Shown here one piece after another: positions 56,215 to 64,000 of a stretch of 64,000 nucleotides of DNA. The position numbers were made by a program, and so were the translations under genes. Source of the stretch: Lactiplantibacillus xiangfangensis (GTDB lineage Bacteria > Bacillota > Bacilli > Lactobacillales > Lactobacillaceae); assembly GCF_001438845.1 (NCBI RefSeq), contig NZ_JQCL01000068.1:1-64000 (forward strand), in the 5' to 3' direction. The notes beneath the pieces are model-generated. The model was not told the DNA's origin and searched no databases. It worked only from the letters and a program-made list of their open reading frames with translations. The stretch's first letter is position 1. The number at the start of each line of letters is the position of its first letter.

Positions 56215-58356
56215 TTACTTTAACGTCACGCTCAAACTTTCCTTAGCGTCGATCGGATTACCAGCCGAAATACTCTGGGCCTTCACGTAGCCCGTACCGC
56301 TAGTCGTCAACTTCAGCCCCGTTAGACTGGCAAAGTCAGCGACTTCACTGGTCGACCAACTCGTCAAATCAGGCATATACATCTGTCCGTTAGTCACAAG
56401 GACGACTCGCTGACCGCTAGAAAGGACGGTACCAGACGAAATGGACTGTTTCACAATCCGCTTACCCTTACCTACGACAACCGGTTTAATGCCGCTTTGC
56501 TTTGCATCTTTGGCAGCGGTCGTCGTACTTTTACCCGTCAAATCAGCCATCTTGATTGTTGCCGTCTTTGACTCACTGGCTTTTTGTTCCTCAAGTGCCC
56601 GTTGCATAACGGTCTTGAAAATACTTGCCATTTCATCAGTTGCCGTCGTACTCCCGAGTGTTGGCTGCTTCATGGTGATATACATAATGTATTTGGGATT
56701 TTTAGCCGGTGCCATCCCAACAACGGAATACAGGTAAGAATCATCGCCCGTTGCGTAGGTACTCCCGTTGCTGACTTGGGCCGTCCCGGTCTTCGCTGCG
56801 ATCCGATAACCCTTGATTTTATATGCGCCCCCAAGCCCGTAAGACTTATACACAACGTCTTGCATGTGTCCCAATACTTGAGAAGCCGTTTTGGCAGAAA
56901 TCGGTTGCCCGACAACTTTGGGTTTTGCTTTAAAGACCGTCTTGTTGGTGTTCGGATTCGTCACTTTGGAAACAAAGTATGGCTGTAGCATTTTACCACC
57001 ATTTGCAACGGCCGTAAATCCGCGCAGCATTTGCATCGCCGTGACCTGAACCCCCTGCCCAAACGAAGTATCCGCTTGTTCAATCGGATAAGTAAACTGA
57101 ATTGAGCCCGTTTGCTCATTCGCTAAACCACTATTCGTGCTCGAACGCAGGCCGAAGCGCTTAATGTACTTTAGCCAAGTTTTGGCACCCATCGTTTGTT
57201 CCAAGTGCGCCATCGCAACGTTACTAGATAAAGCAAATCCCTTGGCATATGTGATGTTGCCCCAACCACTCGTATTCCAATCGGGAACAATCTTGTTATC
57301 AATTCGATAAGTCCCAGTGGGAACCGTCACGTTAGGGTTGTAATTACCACTGTCAATGGCTGCTGACATCGTAAAGACTTTCATCGTTGAACCGGGTTCA
57401 TAGGTATCCTCGACGAGCAAGTTACGCCACATCTTACTCAACCCACTCTTGGTTTGCGAGTTAAACGTTGGGCGTTGGGTCGTTGCTAGAATTGCACCCG
57501 TTTTAGCATTCATCAGGGTTGCCGTCATCGACTTCGGATTAACCTGATCCGCGACCGCGGACATTTTTGTCTCCAAAATGGTCTGAAGCTTGCTGTCGAT
57601 CGTCGTATAAACGTTCTCGCCGTCTTTGACCTTTTTACCGGTATCGACGTTACCTTGATACCCACTCTTTGTAACGGTCTTGCGGCCATCTGTCCCAGAT
57701 AACTGTTTATTGAAAGCTAATTCAATTCCCATTGATCCGGTTAACCGCGTTGATTCCGAACCTTTGACCGGCTTCGCATTGGTAAGTCCCACGAGCTGGG
57801 ACGCAAAGGTCCCGTTCGGGTAGAGACGTGCTTCCGACTCAATAAAGTGCAATCCCGAAACTTTTTGCGCTTCGATTTTTTCCTTCGTCGTCAACGAAAT
57901 ATTTTTTCCGGCCGTTCCAAATTCAATTTGGAACTTGCCAGTACCATCTTGGAGCGTTGCTAACGCCTTTTTGTAACTAATCGGCAAATATTTCGACAAT
58001 ACCTTTGCAACCTGACTATCATTCTTGACGTACAGCGCCTTACCATTAGCATCCTTCTGGTTTTTCGCCATAATGGCATAGATGGTGTAAGTACTCGTAT
58101 CTTCAGCAATTGGATCGCCGTTTGCCGTATAAATCGTCCCCCGTTTTGCCGTAATGGTCTGATCCGTCGTATACAACTTTTTGGTTGCTTCCACGAGGTT
58201 CGTCCCGTTGGCGTGGTGGGAAATTGCGATATACGAAAAACGAATGATCAAAACACCAAATACGAGGATCGCTCCAAAAAATAGCCATTGGCCAAAGATT
58301 CTACGATTTTGTTTCGGTGACCGTTTCGAAGTCATTCGTTGTTTCTTATTATTCAT
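56215..58356 (-). CDS. ftsI: class B penicillin-binding protein (FtsI/PBP2x type) with PASTA domains
   Basis: Septal transpeptidase partner of FtsW. 713 residues. Short cytoplasmic end, one membrane helix (FFGAILVFGVLIIRFSYIAI), then the dimerisation domain starting AKRGTIYTANGDPIAED. Transpeptidase motifs are SxxK in EPGSTMKVF, SSN in ALSSNVAMAH and KTG in AAKTGTAQVS. Two C-terminal PASTA domains (KMADLTGKSTTTAAKDAKQS, then MPDLTSWSTSEVADFASLTG) mark the Gram-positive PBP2x group. Overlaps ftsL by four bases. Confidence 0.95.
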   Translation of the reverse strand: MNNKKQRMTSKRSPKQNRRIFGQWLFFGAILVFGVLIIRFSYIAISHHANGTNLVEATKKLYTTDQTITAKRGTIYTANGDPIAEDTSTYTIYAIMAKNQKDANGKALYVKNDSQVAKVLSKYLPISYKKALATLQDGTGKFQIEFGTAGKNISLTTKEKIEAQKVSGLHFIESEARLYPNGTFASQLVGLTNAKPVKGSESTRLTGSMGIELAFNKQLSGTDGRKTVTKSGYQGNVDTGKKVKDGENVYTTIDSKLQTILETKMSAVADQVNPKSMTATLMNAKTGAILATTQRPTFNSQTKSGLSKMWRNLLVEDTYEPGSTMKVFTMSAAIDSGNYNPNVTVPTGTYRIDNKIVPDWNTSGWGNITYAKGFALSSNVAMAHLEQTMGAKTWLKYIKRFGLRSSTNSGLANEQTGSIQFTYPIEQADTSFGQGVQVTAMQMLRGFTAVANGGKMLQPYFVSKVTNPNTNKTVFKAKPKVVGQPISAKTASQVLGHMQDVVYKSYGLGGAYKIKGYRIAAKTGTAQVSNGSTYATGDDSYLYSVVGMAPAKNPKYIMYITMKQPTLGSTTATDEMASIFKTVMQRALEEQKASESKTATIKMADLTGKSTTTAAKDAKQSGIKPVVVGKGKRIVKQSISSGTVLSSGQRVVLVTNGQMYMPDLTSWSTSEVADFASLTGLKLTTSGTGYVKAQSISAGNPIDAKESLSVTLK

Positions 58357-58736
58357 TTGTAAACATTCCTTATGTTACCGTTGTTTAGCGATAAGCCGTA
58401 CTTCTTTGCAACTTGGTTTAACCGGCTACGACTTGAAAGTTCACTAATTTCTTGGGCGTGAGACGTATTGCTTGCCTCCACCTTGGAAACTTTCGCTTGC
58501 ACCGCCTGTAAGCTACTTTGAGAATTACCAATGGCAATGTTGGTTGAAACTAAAATAATTGCCAAACTGAAAACCACCAAGCCAAGTGTCACACTCAAAC
58601 ATTTCTCAAACGCAGAAAATGGTACCCGCTGCGTTTTGATTGCAGGATTGGGGGTTACAACGGTTTTATGTACCGGGGTTGTGGTAGCACCGGGATTCTG
58701 CTTCGGCAGCTCCCGTGCCAATCCATTCTGGGCCAT
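58353..58736 (-). CDS. ftsL: cell division protein FtsL
   Basis: 127-residue bitopic protein. A basic, Pro/Thr-rich cytoplasmic start, one membrane helix (LSVTLGLVVFSLAIILVSTN), and an extracellular coiled coil (LQAVQAKVSKVEASNTSHAQ). It pairs with DivIC/FtsB. The sequence is poorly conserved in the family, so the call rests on shape and its place between rsmH and ftsI. Confidence 0.92.
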   Translation of the reverse strand: MAQNGLARELPKQNPGATTTPVHKTVVTPNPAIKTQRVPFSAFEKCLSVTLGLVVFSLAIILVSTNIAIGNSQSSLQAVQAKVSKVEASNTSHAQEISELSSRSRLNQVAKKYGLSLNNGNIRNVYK

Positions 58737-58772
58737 TTTGAATCACTCCTTAACATTCATCTATTTCATTAA

Positions 58773-59729
58773 TTAATCTTTAACACGTAACCGTTCGATG
58801 GCACGCAGTTTAGCACTACGAGCCCGCCGATTAGCCGTCACTTCTTCATCACTTGGCACAATTGGCTTCCGGTTAACGAGCCGGTAATCGGGCTGCATCC
58901 CCTCAGGAATGACTGGTAAACCAGGTGGTAACTCAGGTAACTCACTGTGTTCCTTAAAAATCGTCTTAACAAGCCGATCTTCCAGGGATTGGAACGTGAT
59001 GACGCTGACCCGGCCATGGACACCAATCAAATCAACCGCTTGTTCCAGTGACGTTTCTAATACACCCAGTTCGTTGTTTACCGCAATTCGAATCGCTTGG
59101 AAGACACGTTTGGCTGGATGACCACCCGTCCGCCGTGCGCGGGCAGGAATGGCTGATTTAATGAGATCAACCAGTTCACCAGTCGTTTCAATCGGTTGGC
59201 TTTCGCGTTGCCGCTCGATTGCCCGGGCAACCTGCTTAGAAAATTTCTCCTCACCATACCGGTAAAAGATTCGAACTAAGTCGGCGTATGGCCAAGTATT
59301 AACGACCGTTTGCGCGGTTAAGTCCTGGCTTTGATCCATCCGCATATCAAGTGGCGCATCGTGTTGATACGAGAAGCCGCGGGCGGCATCGTCAAACTGT
59401 GGTGATGATACCCCCAAGTCATAAACGACTCCGTCGACTTGGTCAATGCCGCGGTCCGCTAATTCGTGCTTCAGATTGGCAAAATTACTTTTAACAAATG
59501 TCAGTTGGCCACTCTCTAAATAACTGGCCAAATTGGATTGATTATAGTCAATCGCCGTCTGGTCCTGATCAAAACTAAATAAGTGTCCGTTTGGTCCCAA
59601 CTGTTTTAGGATTTCGCGGGAATGTCCCCCGCCACCTAACGTACAATCCACATAAATGCCTGCAGGATCAATATTTAACGCCGCAACCGCTTCATGTAGT
59701 AAGACGGTGGTATGTTCAAATTCTGCCAC
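58773..59729 (-). CDS. rsmH: 16S rRNA m4C1402 methyltransferase RsmH
   Basis: SAM-dependent N4-methyltransferase acting on C1402 of 16S rRNA. 318 residues. SAM loop [14 protein letters not shown] near residue 30, [20 protein letters not shown] near 105, [20 protein letters not shown] near 200 and [12 protein letters not shown] near 250 are all family signatures. Formerly mraW. Second gene of the division cluster, 33 bases after mraZ. Confidence 0.96.
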   Translation of the reverse strand: MAEFEHTTVLLHEAVAALNIDPAGIYVDCTLGGGGHSREILKQLGPNGHLFSFDQDQTAIDYNQSNLASYLESGQLTFVKSNFANLKHELADRGIDQVDGVVYDLGVSSPQFDDAARGFSYQHDAPLDMRMDQSQDLTAQTVVNTWPYADLVRIFYRYGEEKFSKQVARAIERQRESQPIETTGELVDLIKSAIPARARRTGGHPAKRVFQAIRIAVNNELGVLETSLEQAVDLIGVHGRVSVITFQSLEDRLVKTIFKEHSELPELPPGLPVIPEGMQPDYRLVNRKPIVPSDEEVTANRRARSAKLRAIERLRVKD

Positions 59730-59762
59730 TGTTGCGCCCCCTTCCCATAAAATCCTTATGAA

Positions 59763-60200
59763 TTAAAAATCAATCAAATTTTCAGCGAGATCATCAAAGT
59801 TCTCGGCGGTCTCCGTCTCAAAGGTTTGCCACTTAGTCGCACTCCAAATTTCAAAACGGTCCGATACCCCAACGATCACACATTGTTTTTCTAACTTAGC
59901 GTAGTTGCGCAGGGATGCGGGAATCATAACTCGCCCCTGCTTATCAAGTTCACATTCAGCCGCTGCTGCGTAAAAGAACCGGACAAACGCCCGTGCATCC
60001 TTTTTAGTGAGCGGTAAATCGTCTAATTGCGCTTGTAATGTGGCCCACCGCGCGGCTGGATAGCCAAAGATGCAACCATCCATCCCCCGCGTGATCACAA
60101 AACTGTCGCCAAGTAACTCACGAAACTTGGCTGGGATGATCAACCGACCTTTCGTGTCCAAGGCGTGTTCAAATTCACCGAAAAACATCTTGGGCGCCAC
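59763..60200 (-). CDS. mraZ: transcriptional regulator MraZ
   Basis: DNA-binding AbrB-like protein that controls the division cluster. 145 residues with two MraZ repeats: [20 protein letters not shown] at the start and [20 protein letters not shown] near residue 80. The start is taken as GTG 60200, ten bases after AAAGGGG. The ATG four codons later matches the usual family start but has no ribosome site of its own. Three MraZ-type repeats lie just upstream, so it probably controls its own operon. Confidence 0.93.
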   Translation of the reverse strand: MAPKMFFGEFEHALDTKGRLIIPAKFRELLGDSFVITRGMDGCIFGYPAARWATLQAQLDDLPLTKKDARAFVRFFYAAAAECELDKQGRVMIPASLRNYAKLEKQCVIVGVSDRFEIWSATKWQTFETETAENFDDLAENLIDF

Positions 60201-60236
60201 GGTCAGTCAACCCCTTTCATTAAACATAATTCAAGT

Positions 60237-60263
60237 CTACCACACCCCCCCACTTCCTACCAC
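60237..60263 (-). promoter_or_regulatory. MraZ box: three direct repeats with 10-bp period
   Basis: On the minus strand GTGGTAG, GTGGGGG and GTGGTAG start exactly ten bases apart (60257-60263, 60247-60253, 60237-60243). The MraZ operator known in other bacteria is a set of GTGGG-like repeats with the same period. It is 37 bp ahead of mraZ. Confidence 0.75.
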
Positions 60264-60297
60264 ATCGTTTTATTACTTTTCCAAATTGTTAACAAAA

Positions 60298-60303
60298 TGT
60301 CAA
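60298..60303 (-). promoter_or_regulatory. candidate -35 of the mraZ promoter
   Basis: TTGACA on the minus strand, merging with the T-run of the upstream terminator. I could not find a matching -10 at 17 bp; a TAATAA lies at 22 bp, so the promoter is uncertain. Confidence 0.35.
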
Positions 60304-60341
60304 AAAATCCCCGCCTAACGTTGATTCGTTAGGTGGGGATT
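60302..60341 (-). terminator. terminator of the DUF3397 gene
   Basis: Stem AATCCCCaCCTAACG / CGTTAGGcGGGGATT followed by TTTTTT on the minus strand, 29 bases past the gene. It isolates the division cluster from its upstream neighbour. Confidence 0.88.
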
Positions 60342-60369
60342 AGTGGGGGGCTTTCTATCATTTAGCCCG

Positions 60370-60735
60370 TTATTTGAATAATAAGTTAATTACTAAAGCA
60401 ACCAAATAAACGACGATTGCTAATAGGTCAATTAGCCGCCAATAAAGCCTGAAAAAGCGCCGGTAAATAATTTCCCCCCGTTGAATGACTTCCAAGACGG
60501 TTAAACCGATTCCTAAAACCATCATTGAAATCACTTCGTACGGCACGATTGAGCTTTCCGTGGCTTGAAGGGTCAGGAAATGGGTGAACAAAATCAAAAA
60601 CGGCGGCCAAAAATCAATTAACGTTAAACCATTGGGCCAAATTTTTCGGGTCAGCCGTCGCAATCCTAAAATAATGATTGAAACGAGCGCCAAAAAGATA
60701 AGTTGCCCAAACCAAGTGGTCAATAACTCATTCAT
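60370..60735 (-). CDS. DUF3397 family membrane protein
   Basis: 121-residue integral membrane protein with about four helices (FGQLIFLALVSIIILGLRRL, FWPPFLILFTHFLTLQ, VISMMVLGIGLTVLEVI, LIDLLAIVVYLVALVINLLF) and few polar loops. The pattern and its place ahead of mraZ fit the DUF3397 family of lactobacilli. Function unknown. Single gene with its own terminator. Confidence 0.78.
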   Translation of the reverse strand: MNELLTTWFGQLIFLALVSIIILGLRRLTRKIWPNGLTLIDFWPPFLILFTHFLTLQATESSIVPYEVISMMVLGIGLTVLEVIQRGEIIYRRFFRLYWRLIDLLAIVVYLVALVINLLFK

Positions 60736-60849
60736 CGTAAATTCCTACTATGACAAATCCAAACAAGTGGCCTTACTTAAAACGGATTCGCACGTTTCCT
60801 TTCTTTAATTCTGTTAAGGGTTAAAAGGTCAATTTAAAAATTAAATACT

Positions 60850-60909
60850 TCAGATCGCAGTTCGGCTGAGACCGTCCCTCATAGCACAAGGCTACCCGAC
60901 GGAGCGCTT
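60850..60909 (-). repeat. structured intergenic element, module 1, truncated copy C
   Basis: On the minus strand the 60-bp stretch starts AAGCGCTCCGTCGG, passes GTGCTATGAGGGACGGTC and ends CAGCCGAACTGCGATCTGA. This follows the first 60 bases of copy B (43021-43080) base for base except scattered changes and one gap. The hairpin part and closing arm are missing, so it is a remnant. The rest of the gap up to corA has the corA promoter. Confidence 0.65.
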
Positions 60910-60936
60910 AATTCAAAAATAACCATCGCTGCTACT

Positions 60937-60965
60937 TTGACAATTAGTATCGGTTTAATTATAGA
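60937..60965 (+). promoter_or_regulatory. promoter of corA
   Basis: TTGACA (60937-60942), 17 bp, TATAGA (60960-60965), about 70 bp ahead of the start codon. A perfect -35 and near-consensus -10. Confidence 0.75.
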
Positions 60966-61037
60966 GATTATAGGACTGCTTTTCAATCACTGCCGTCAGC
61001 CCTATAATGGAAAGTAAAGTTATCGGAGGTGGCACAC

Positions 61038-61994
61038 GTGCTGCAATACTTTACTACCGGGCCCAACGGGTTATTAACAACGGCTAATGATCCTAACCAA
61101 CCTTACTGGATCAACGTCGAACGACCGACCATTAATGAAATCAATCAGTTAACAAACGCGTTTCATTTTCCTAAGGACTATTTAACGGCCGTCTTAGACG
61201 ACGCGGAAGTCTCCCGGACGGAACAATTGGACCAACCGACCGCCACCGAACCCGTTTTAATCGTGATGCAATACCCTAAACTGACGACTAGTGACCTCGG
61301 CTATTTGGAATATCAGGTCTATCCGTTTGCTTTGATTTTGACGGATCAAGTCGTTTTAACCATCAGCAATTACCCGGCCAGCTTCATTCAGGATTTCGTG
61401 ATGGACCCGACTTCGTCTAAGCTCAGTTTAGATAACCACGAAGACTTCGTGCTAGCCATCATGTGGTATATCGAGCACGCTTACGTCAGCGCCTTAAATT
61501 TGATCAATCAACGAACTAACTTACTGGAGCGGCATTTAAATCAGGCCACGCATAACGAAGAGCTATTTCGCATTATGGCTTATCAAAAATCGCTGATTCG
61601 CTTCGACGCGGCCCTCACACAAAACGGCCCCGTTTTAGCCGCGGTTGAAGCGTCCGCTACCCACTTCAACGCGCCCCACCACGTCGCGTTTACAACCGAC
61701 ATCATGGTGGAAACGAAACAAGCGGTCGACATGACCCACACGAACAATCAGATTCTCCAACAGTACAGCCAGATGGTCAGCGCCGTTATTTCCAACAATT
61801 TAAATGACGTGATGAAGTTTTTAACCTCACTCACCATGGTGCTAACCATCCCGACGATTATTGGCGGCATCTACGGCATGAACGTTAAGCTGCCGGGTGC
61901 CGGTGTGGTGCACGCATTTACTTGGATCATGCTGGGCATCATTATCTTGTGTATTATCGGGATTGAATATTTACGTAACCACGACTATTTTTAA
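61038..61994 (+). CDS. corA: CorA-family divalent metal transporter
   Basis: Membrane channel for magnesium and similar ions. 318 residues with a large N-terminal cytoplasmic domain, a long stalk helix and two C-terminal membrane helices. The pore signature is YGMNVKLPG (GMN at the end of the first helix), and the end is basic and short (LRNHDYF). The start is GTG 61038, eight bases after GGAGG; the GTG at 61029 lies within that ribosome site. It could transport Mg, Co or other ions. Confidence 0.92.
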   Translation: MLQYFTTGPNGLLTTANDPNQPYWINVERPTINEINQLTNAFHFPKDYLTAVLDDAEVSRTEQLDQPTATEPVLIVMQYPKLTTSDLGYLEYQVYPFALILTDQVVLTISNYPASFIQDFVMDPTSSKLSLDNHEDFVLAIMWYIEHAYVSALNLINQRTNLLERHLNQATHNEELFRIMAYQKSLIRFDAALTQNGPVLAAVEASATHFNAPHHVAFTTDIMVETKQAVDMTHTNNQILQQYSQMVSAVISNNLNDVMKFLTSLTMVLTIPTIIGGIYGMNVKLPGAGVVHAFTWIMLGIIILCIIGIEYLRNHDYF

Positions 61995-62070
61995 TAGTTA
62001 TTTGAAAAATAGTCGATTACACGTTAAACTATGAAAGAATTACTTAAAAAGTGTGGTGCAAACGAAAACT

Positions 62071-62193
62071 ATGAAGAAAAAGACAACCTTCCAAAAAATC
62101 ACGATGGTCATCGTGTGGTTAATGATTATTTCGACCGTTGGGTCACTAGTTTTGAGCGCGTTATCCGGACTAGGACTTTTAAGCTTCAGCTAA
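62071..62193 (+). CDS. DUF4044 family small membrane protein
   Basis: A 40-residue product beginning MKKKTTFQKITMVIVWLMII and then STVGSLVLSALSGLGLL: basic start plus one membrane helix. It matches the small DUF4044 proteins I know from lactobacilli. The ribosome site is poor (GTGTGGTG about ten bases ahead). A longer frame that starts at 62031 in another phase and runs into the terminator is not credible. It lies after corA and before a strong terminator, so may be on the corA transcript. Confidence 0.75.
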   Translation: MKKKTTFQKITMVIVWLMIISTVGSLVLSALSGLGLLSFS

Positions 62194-62205
62194 TCATACG
62201 AAATC

Positions 62206-62263
62206 AAAAAATGCACGGTGCAGTTGATCCCAAAACGGGATTTAATTGCACCGTGCATTTTTT
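62206..62263. terminator. bidirectional terminator between DUF4044 and ftsK
   Basis: Outer stem AAAAAATGCACGGTGCA / TGCACCGTGCATTTTTT with an inner hairpin (ATCCC / GGGAT) between, separating convergent genes. Very stable. Confidence 0.92.
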
Positions 62264-62273
62264 ATTATTGCGG

Positions 62274-64000
62274 TTAGTTTGGATCGTCTTCCGCATCATC
62301 AGCGGATTTTTGACGGTAGACTTTCCGTGGCTTGCTGCCCTCGGACGGTCCCACAACGCCCCGTTCTTCCATTTCATCAACAATTCTAGCCGCTCGGTTA
62401 TACCCAATTCGGAACCGGCGTTGTAACATCGATACACTGGCCGATTGTTGGTCAGTCACTAGTTCAACGGCTTCCGCATAATACTCGTCTTCACCATCAC
62501 GCGGATCATCGCCCGCTTCCGGTTCGTCGTCTTTGACAAGCATACTATCATCGTACTCTGCTGACTGTTGATTCTTGATAAAGTTAACGACTTCTTCAAC
62601 GTCATGGTCAGAAATATAGGCGCCTTGCACCCGCAACGGTTTATTCATCCCCATTGGCTGGTACAACATATCCCCGCGACCAAGCAGTTTTTCAGCCCCG
62701 TTACTATCAATGATTGTCCGCGAATCGGTCCCGCTAGAAACGGCAAACGCCATTCGTGAAGGCACGTTAGCTTTGATCAAACCGGTAATAACGTCAACCG
62801 ACGGCCGTTGCGTGGCTAGGATCATATGAATTCCAGCCGCCCGGGCCATTTGCCCCAGCCGGATAATGGCGTCTTCAACTTCACTGGACGTCACCATCAT
62901 TAAGTCGGCTAATTCATCTACAACGACCACAATGTATGGCAACACTGGCCGGTTTTGGCCGTCCGCCGCGTTTTGCTGGCGAATGTACTGGTTATAGCCT
63001 TGCATATTACGTTGCTTGGAATCGGCAAATAGCTCGTAGCGCCGTTCCATTTCGGCCACGACTTTATGCAAAGCCCGCGCCGCTTTTTTCGGTTCCGTCA
63101 CAACTGGCGTCAGTAAGTGCGGAATGCCATTGTAGATACCAAGCTCCACTTTCTTCGGATCAATCAGCATAAACTTAACTTGATTAGGTTTAGTATTCAT
63201 CAATAACCCCGTGATCATCACATTAATGGCCACTGACTTCCCACTCCCGGTAGACCCGGCAATCAGTAAATGGGGCATCTTAGATAGATCCGCCACTACT
63301 AAGTTTCCAGAAACGTCTCGTCCTAACGGCACGGCCAACGGTTTAGTTGGGTGCGCCGGTTGGGCCTCGACAATGTCTCTAAACGAAACGGTCGACACTT
63401 GCTTATTAGGCACTTCGATCCCGATTAAGGACTTCCCCGGAATCGGCGCTTCAATCCGTAAATCTTTAGCCGCTAACGCTAACGCCAAGTCATCTGCTAA
63501 GTTAACCACCTTGCTGACTTTGACCCCCACTGCTGGGTGCAGCTCATACTTCGTTACGGACGGCCCCAAGCTAACGTTTTTAACTTCCACCTGAACCCCA
63601 AAACTAGCCAAGGTCGTGGTCAGCTTCTCCGAATTACTTTCAATCGTCGCGTATTCCGCACTTTGGTCCGTCTTAGGAATCTTAGTTAGTAAGTCTGAAG
63701 ATGGCAAGTCATAATTGGATTCGTCAGCGACTTCGGTTCCCATCAGACTGGCTTCATCAGCCGCTGAGGTCGGCGCGTTACTCGTTGGGGCCTCATGTTC
63801 ACTGGCAACCGTAATTGCTGGCGCACTGCTCGTTGGTGCCGCTGATTCGACTGGCTTTGCCGCCTGACTCGCTTGCGGTGCAGCGCTAGTTGGAGTCGGC
63901 GCTTTTTTAGGTTGGTCTTCCTGACTAGCCCTAACTTGTTGATGCACCCGCCAGCGGGCAACCTGGACCCGGATCTTGCGTGAAAGCCACTCGGCCCCCA
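62274..64000 (-). CDS. ftsK: DNA translocase FtsK/SpoIIIE (partial, 5' end outside the window)
   Basis: Septal DNA pump that clears chromosomes from the closing septum. The frame stays open to the window edge: it continues upstream of the GTG at 63947 through 17 more codons (ending [15 protein letters not shown] before it) with no stop, so the N-terminal membrane domain lies outside. Visible parts are an Ala/Pro/Ser-rich linker, the alpha/beta motor with Walker [15 protein letters not shown] and Walker [15 protein letters not shown], and the C-terminal gamma winged-helix domain ([20 protein letters not shown]) that reads KOPS/SRS-type sites. Tail acidic. Confidence 0.95.
   Translation of the reverse strand, partial: GAEWLSRKIRVQVARWRVHQQVRASQEDQPKKAPTPTSAAPQASQAAKPVESAAPTSSAPAITVASEHEAPTSNAPTSAADEASLMGTEVADESNYDLPSSDLLTKIPKTDQSAEYATIESNSEKLTTTLASFGVQVEVKNVSLGPSVTKYELHPAVGVKVSKVVNLADDLALALAAKDLRIEAPIPGKSLIGIEVPNKQVSTVSFRDIVEAQPAHPTKPLAVPLGRDVSGNLVVADLSKMPHLLIAGSTGSGKSVAINVMITGLLMNTKPNQVKFMLIDPKKVELGIYNGIPHLLTPVVTEPKKAARALHKVVAEMERRYELFADSKQRNMQGYNQYIRQQNAADGQNRPVLPYIVVVVDELADLMMVTSSEVEDAIIRLGQMARAAGIHMILATQRPSVDVITGLIKANVPSRMAFAVSSGTDSRTIIDSNGAEKLLGRGDMLYQPMGMNKPLRVQGAYISDHDVEEVVNFIKNQQSAEYDDSMLVKDDEPEAGDDPRDGEDEYYAEAVELVTDQQSASVSMLQRRFRIGYNRAARIVDEMEERGVVGPSEGSKPRKVYRQKSADDAEDDPN

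Noticed and set aside
62031-62426. 131-residue plus-strand frame overlapping the end of ftsK
   Set aside because: It runs through a strong terminator and antisense to the FtsK gamma domain; the real small gene is in another phase at 62071-62193.

Overview
This window is one stretch of a low-to-mid GC Firmicute chromosome, almost certainly a Lactobacillaceae member and most like Lactiplantibacillus (the L. plantarum group). The clues are a sortase motif LPQTNE, the pyruvate carboxylase/FtsW pair, the DUF1831 gene next to a cysteine desulfurase and MnmA, the DUF3397 gene ahead of mraZ, and a gene order that matches what I remember of L. plantarum. The species is an inference. I see no tRNA, rRNA, CRISPR, phage or transposase gene.

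Layout. 1-9.1 kb (minus): pyc, ftsW, typA, a UPF0223 gene, an inositol-phosphatase family gene and a degenerate lactate-dehydrogenase-like gene. 9.4-14.3 kb (minus): the pyruvate dehydrogenase operon pdhABCD, with a cre-like site over its promoter. 14.6-18.9 kb (mostly plus): def, then rpoY-rnjA behind a leader hairpin, then a diacylglycerol kinase family gene. 19-26 kb (minus): a LysM/NlpC-P60 wall hydrolase with a WalR-type box, prs, recD2, a TPR gene and a phosphoglycerate mutase family gene. 26.4-31.8 kb (minus): a large LPXTG adhesin and the KtrA/KtrB potassium system. 32.0-36.6 kb: an accessory sugar module with a mannose-family PTS whose IIC and IID are fused, a transaldolase/fructose-6-phosphate-aldolase family enzyme and a divergent LacI regulator, with palindromes in the shared promoter region. 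37.3-42.9 kb (minus): mnmA, DUF1831, iscS, mtnN, a small membrane protein, a Nudix hydrolase and dapF. 43.5-60.7 kb (minus): ileS with its T-box, then the division and cell-wall cluster read upstream from divIVA through ylmH, ylmG, sepF, ftsZ, ftsA, ftsQ, murG, murD, mraY, ftsI, ftsL and rsmH to mraZ, with three MraZ-type repeats ahead of mraZ. 61.0-64.0 kb: corA, a 40-residue DUF4044 membrane peptide and the 3' part of ftsK, which runs off the window.

How it fits together. Most of the window is conserved core: central carbon flow at pyruvate (PDH, pyruvate carboxylase), RNA decay (RNase J1 with RNA polymerase epsilon), translation and tRNA modification (TypA, IleS, MnmA/IscS, Def), and septum and wall building (dcw cluster, FtsW, P60 hydrolase, FtsK). 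The accessory parts are the adhesin and the PTS/aldolase module.

The most unusual signal is non-coding. Two large intergenic gaps (36.7-37.0 kb and 43.0-43.4 kb) carry related composite elements made of two multi-hairpin modules in the same order, and a third gap (60.85-60.91 kb) carries a truncated copy of the first module. I do not recognise a named RNA or repeat family for these. They may be a genomic repeat of this group or a structured RNA.
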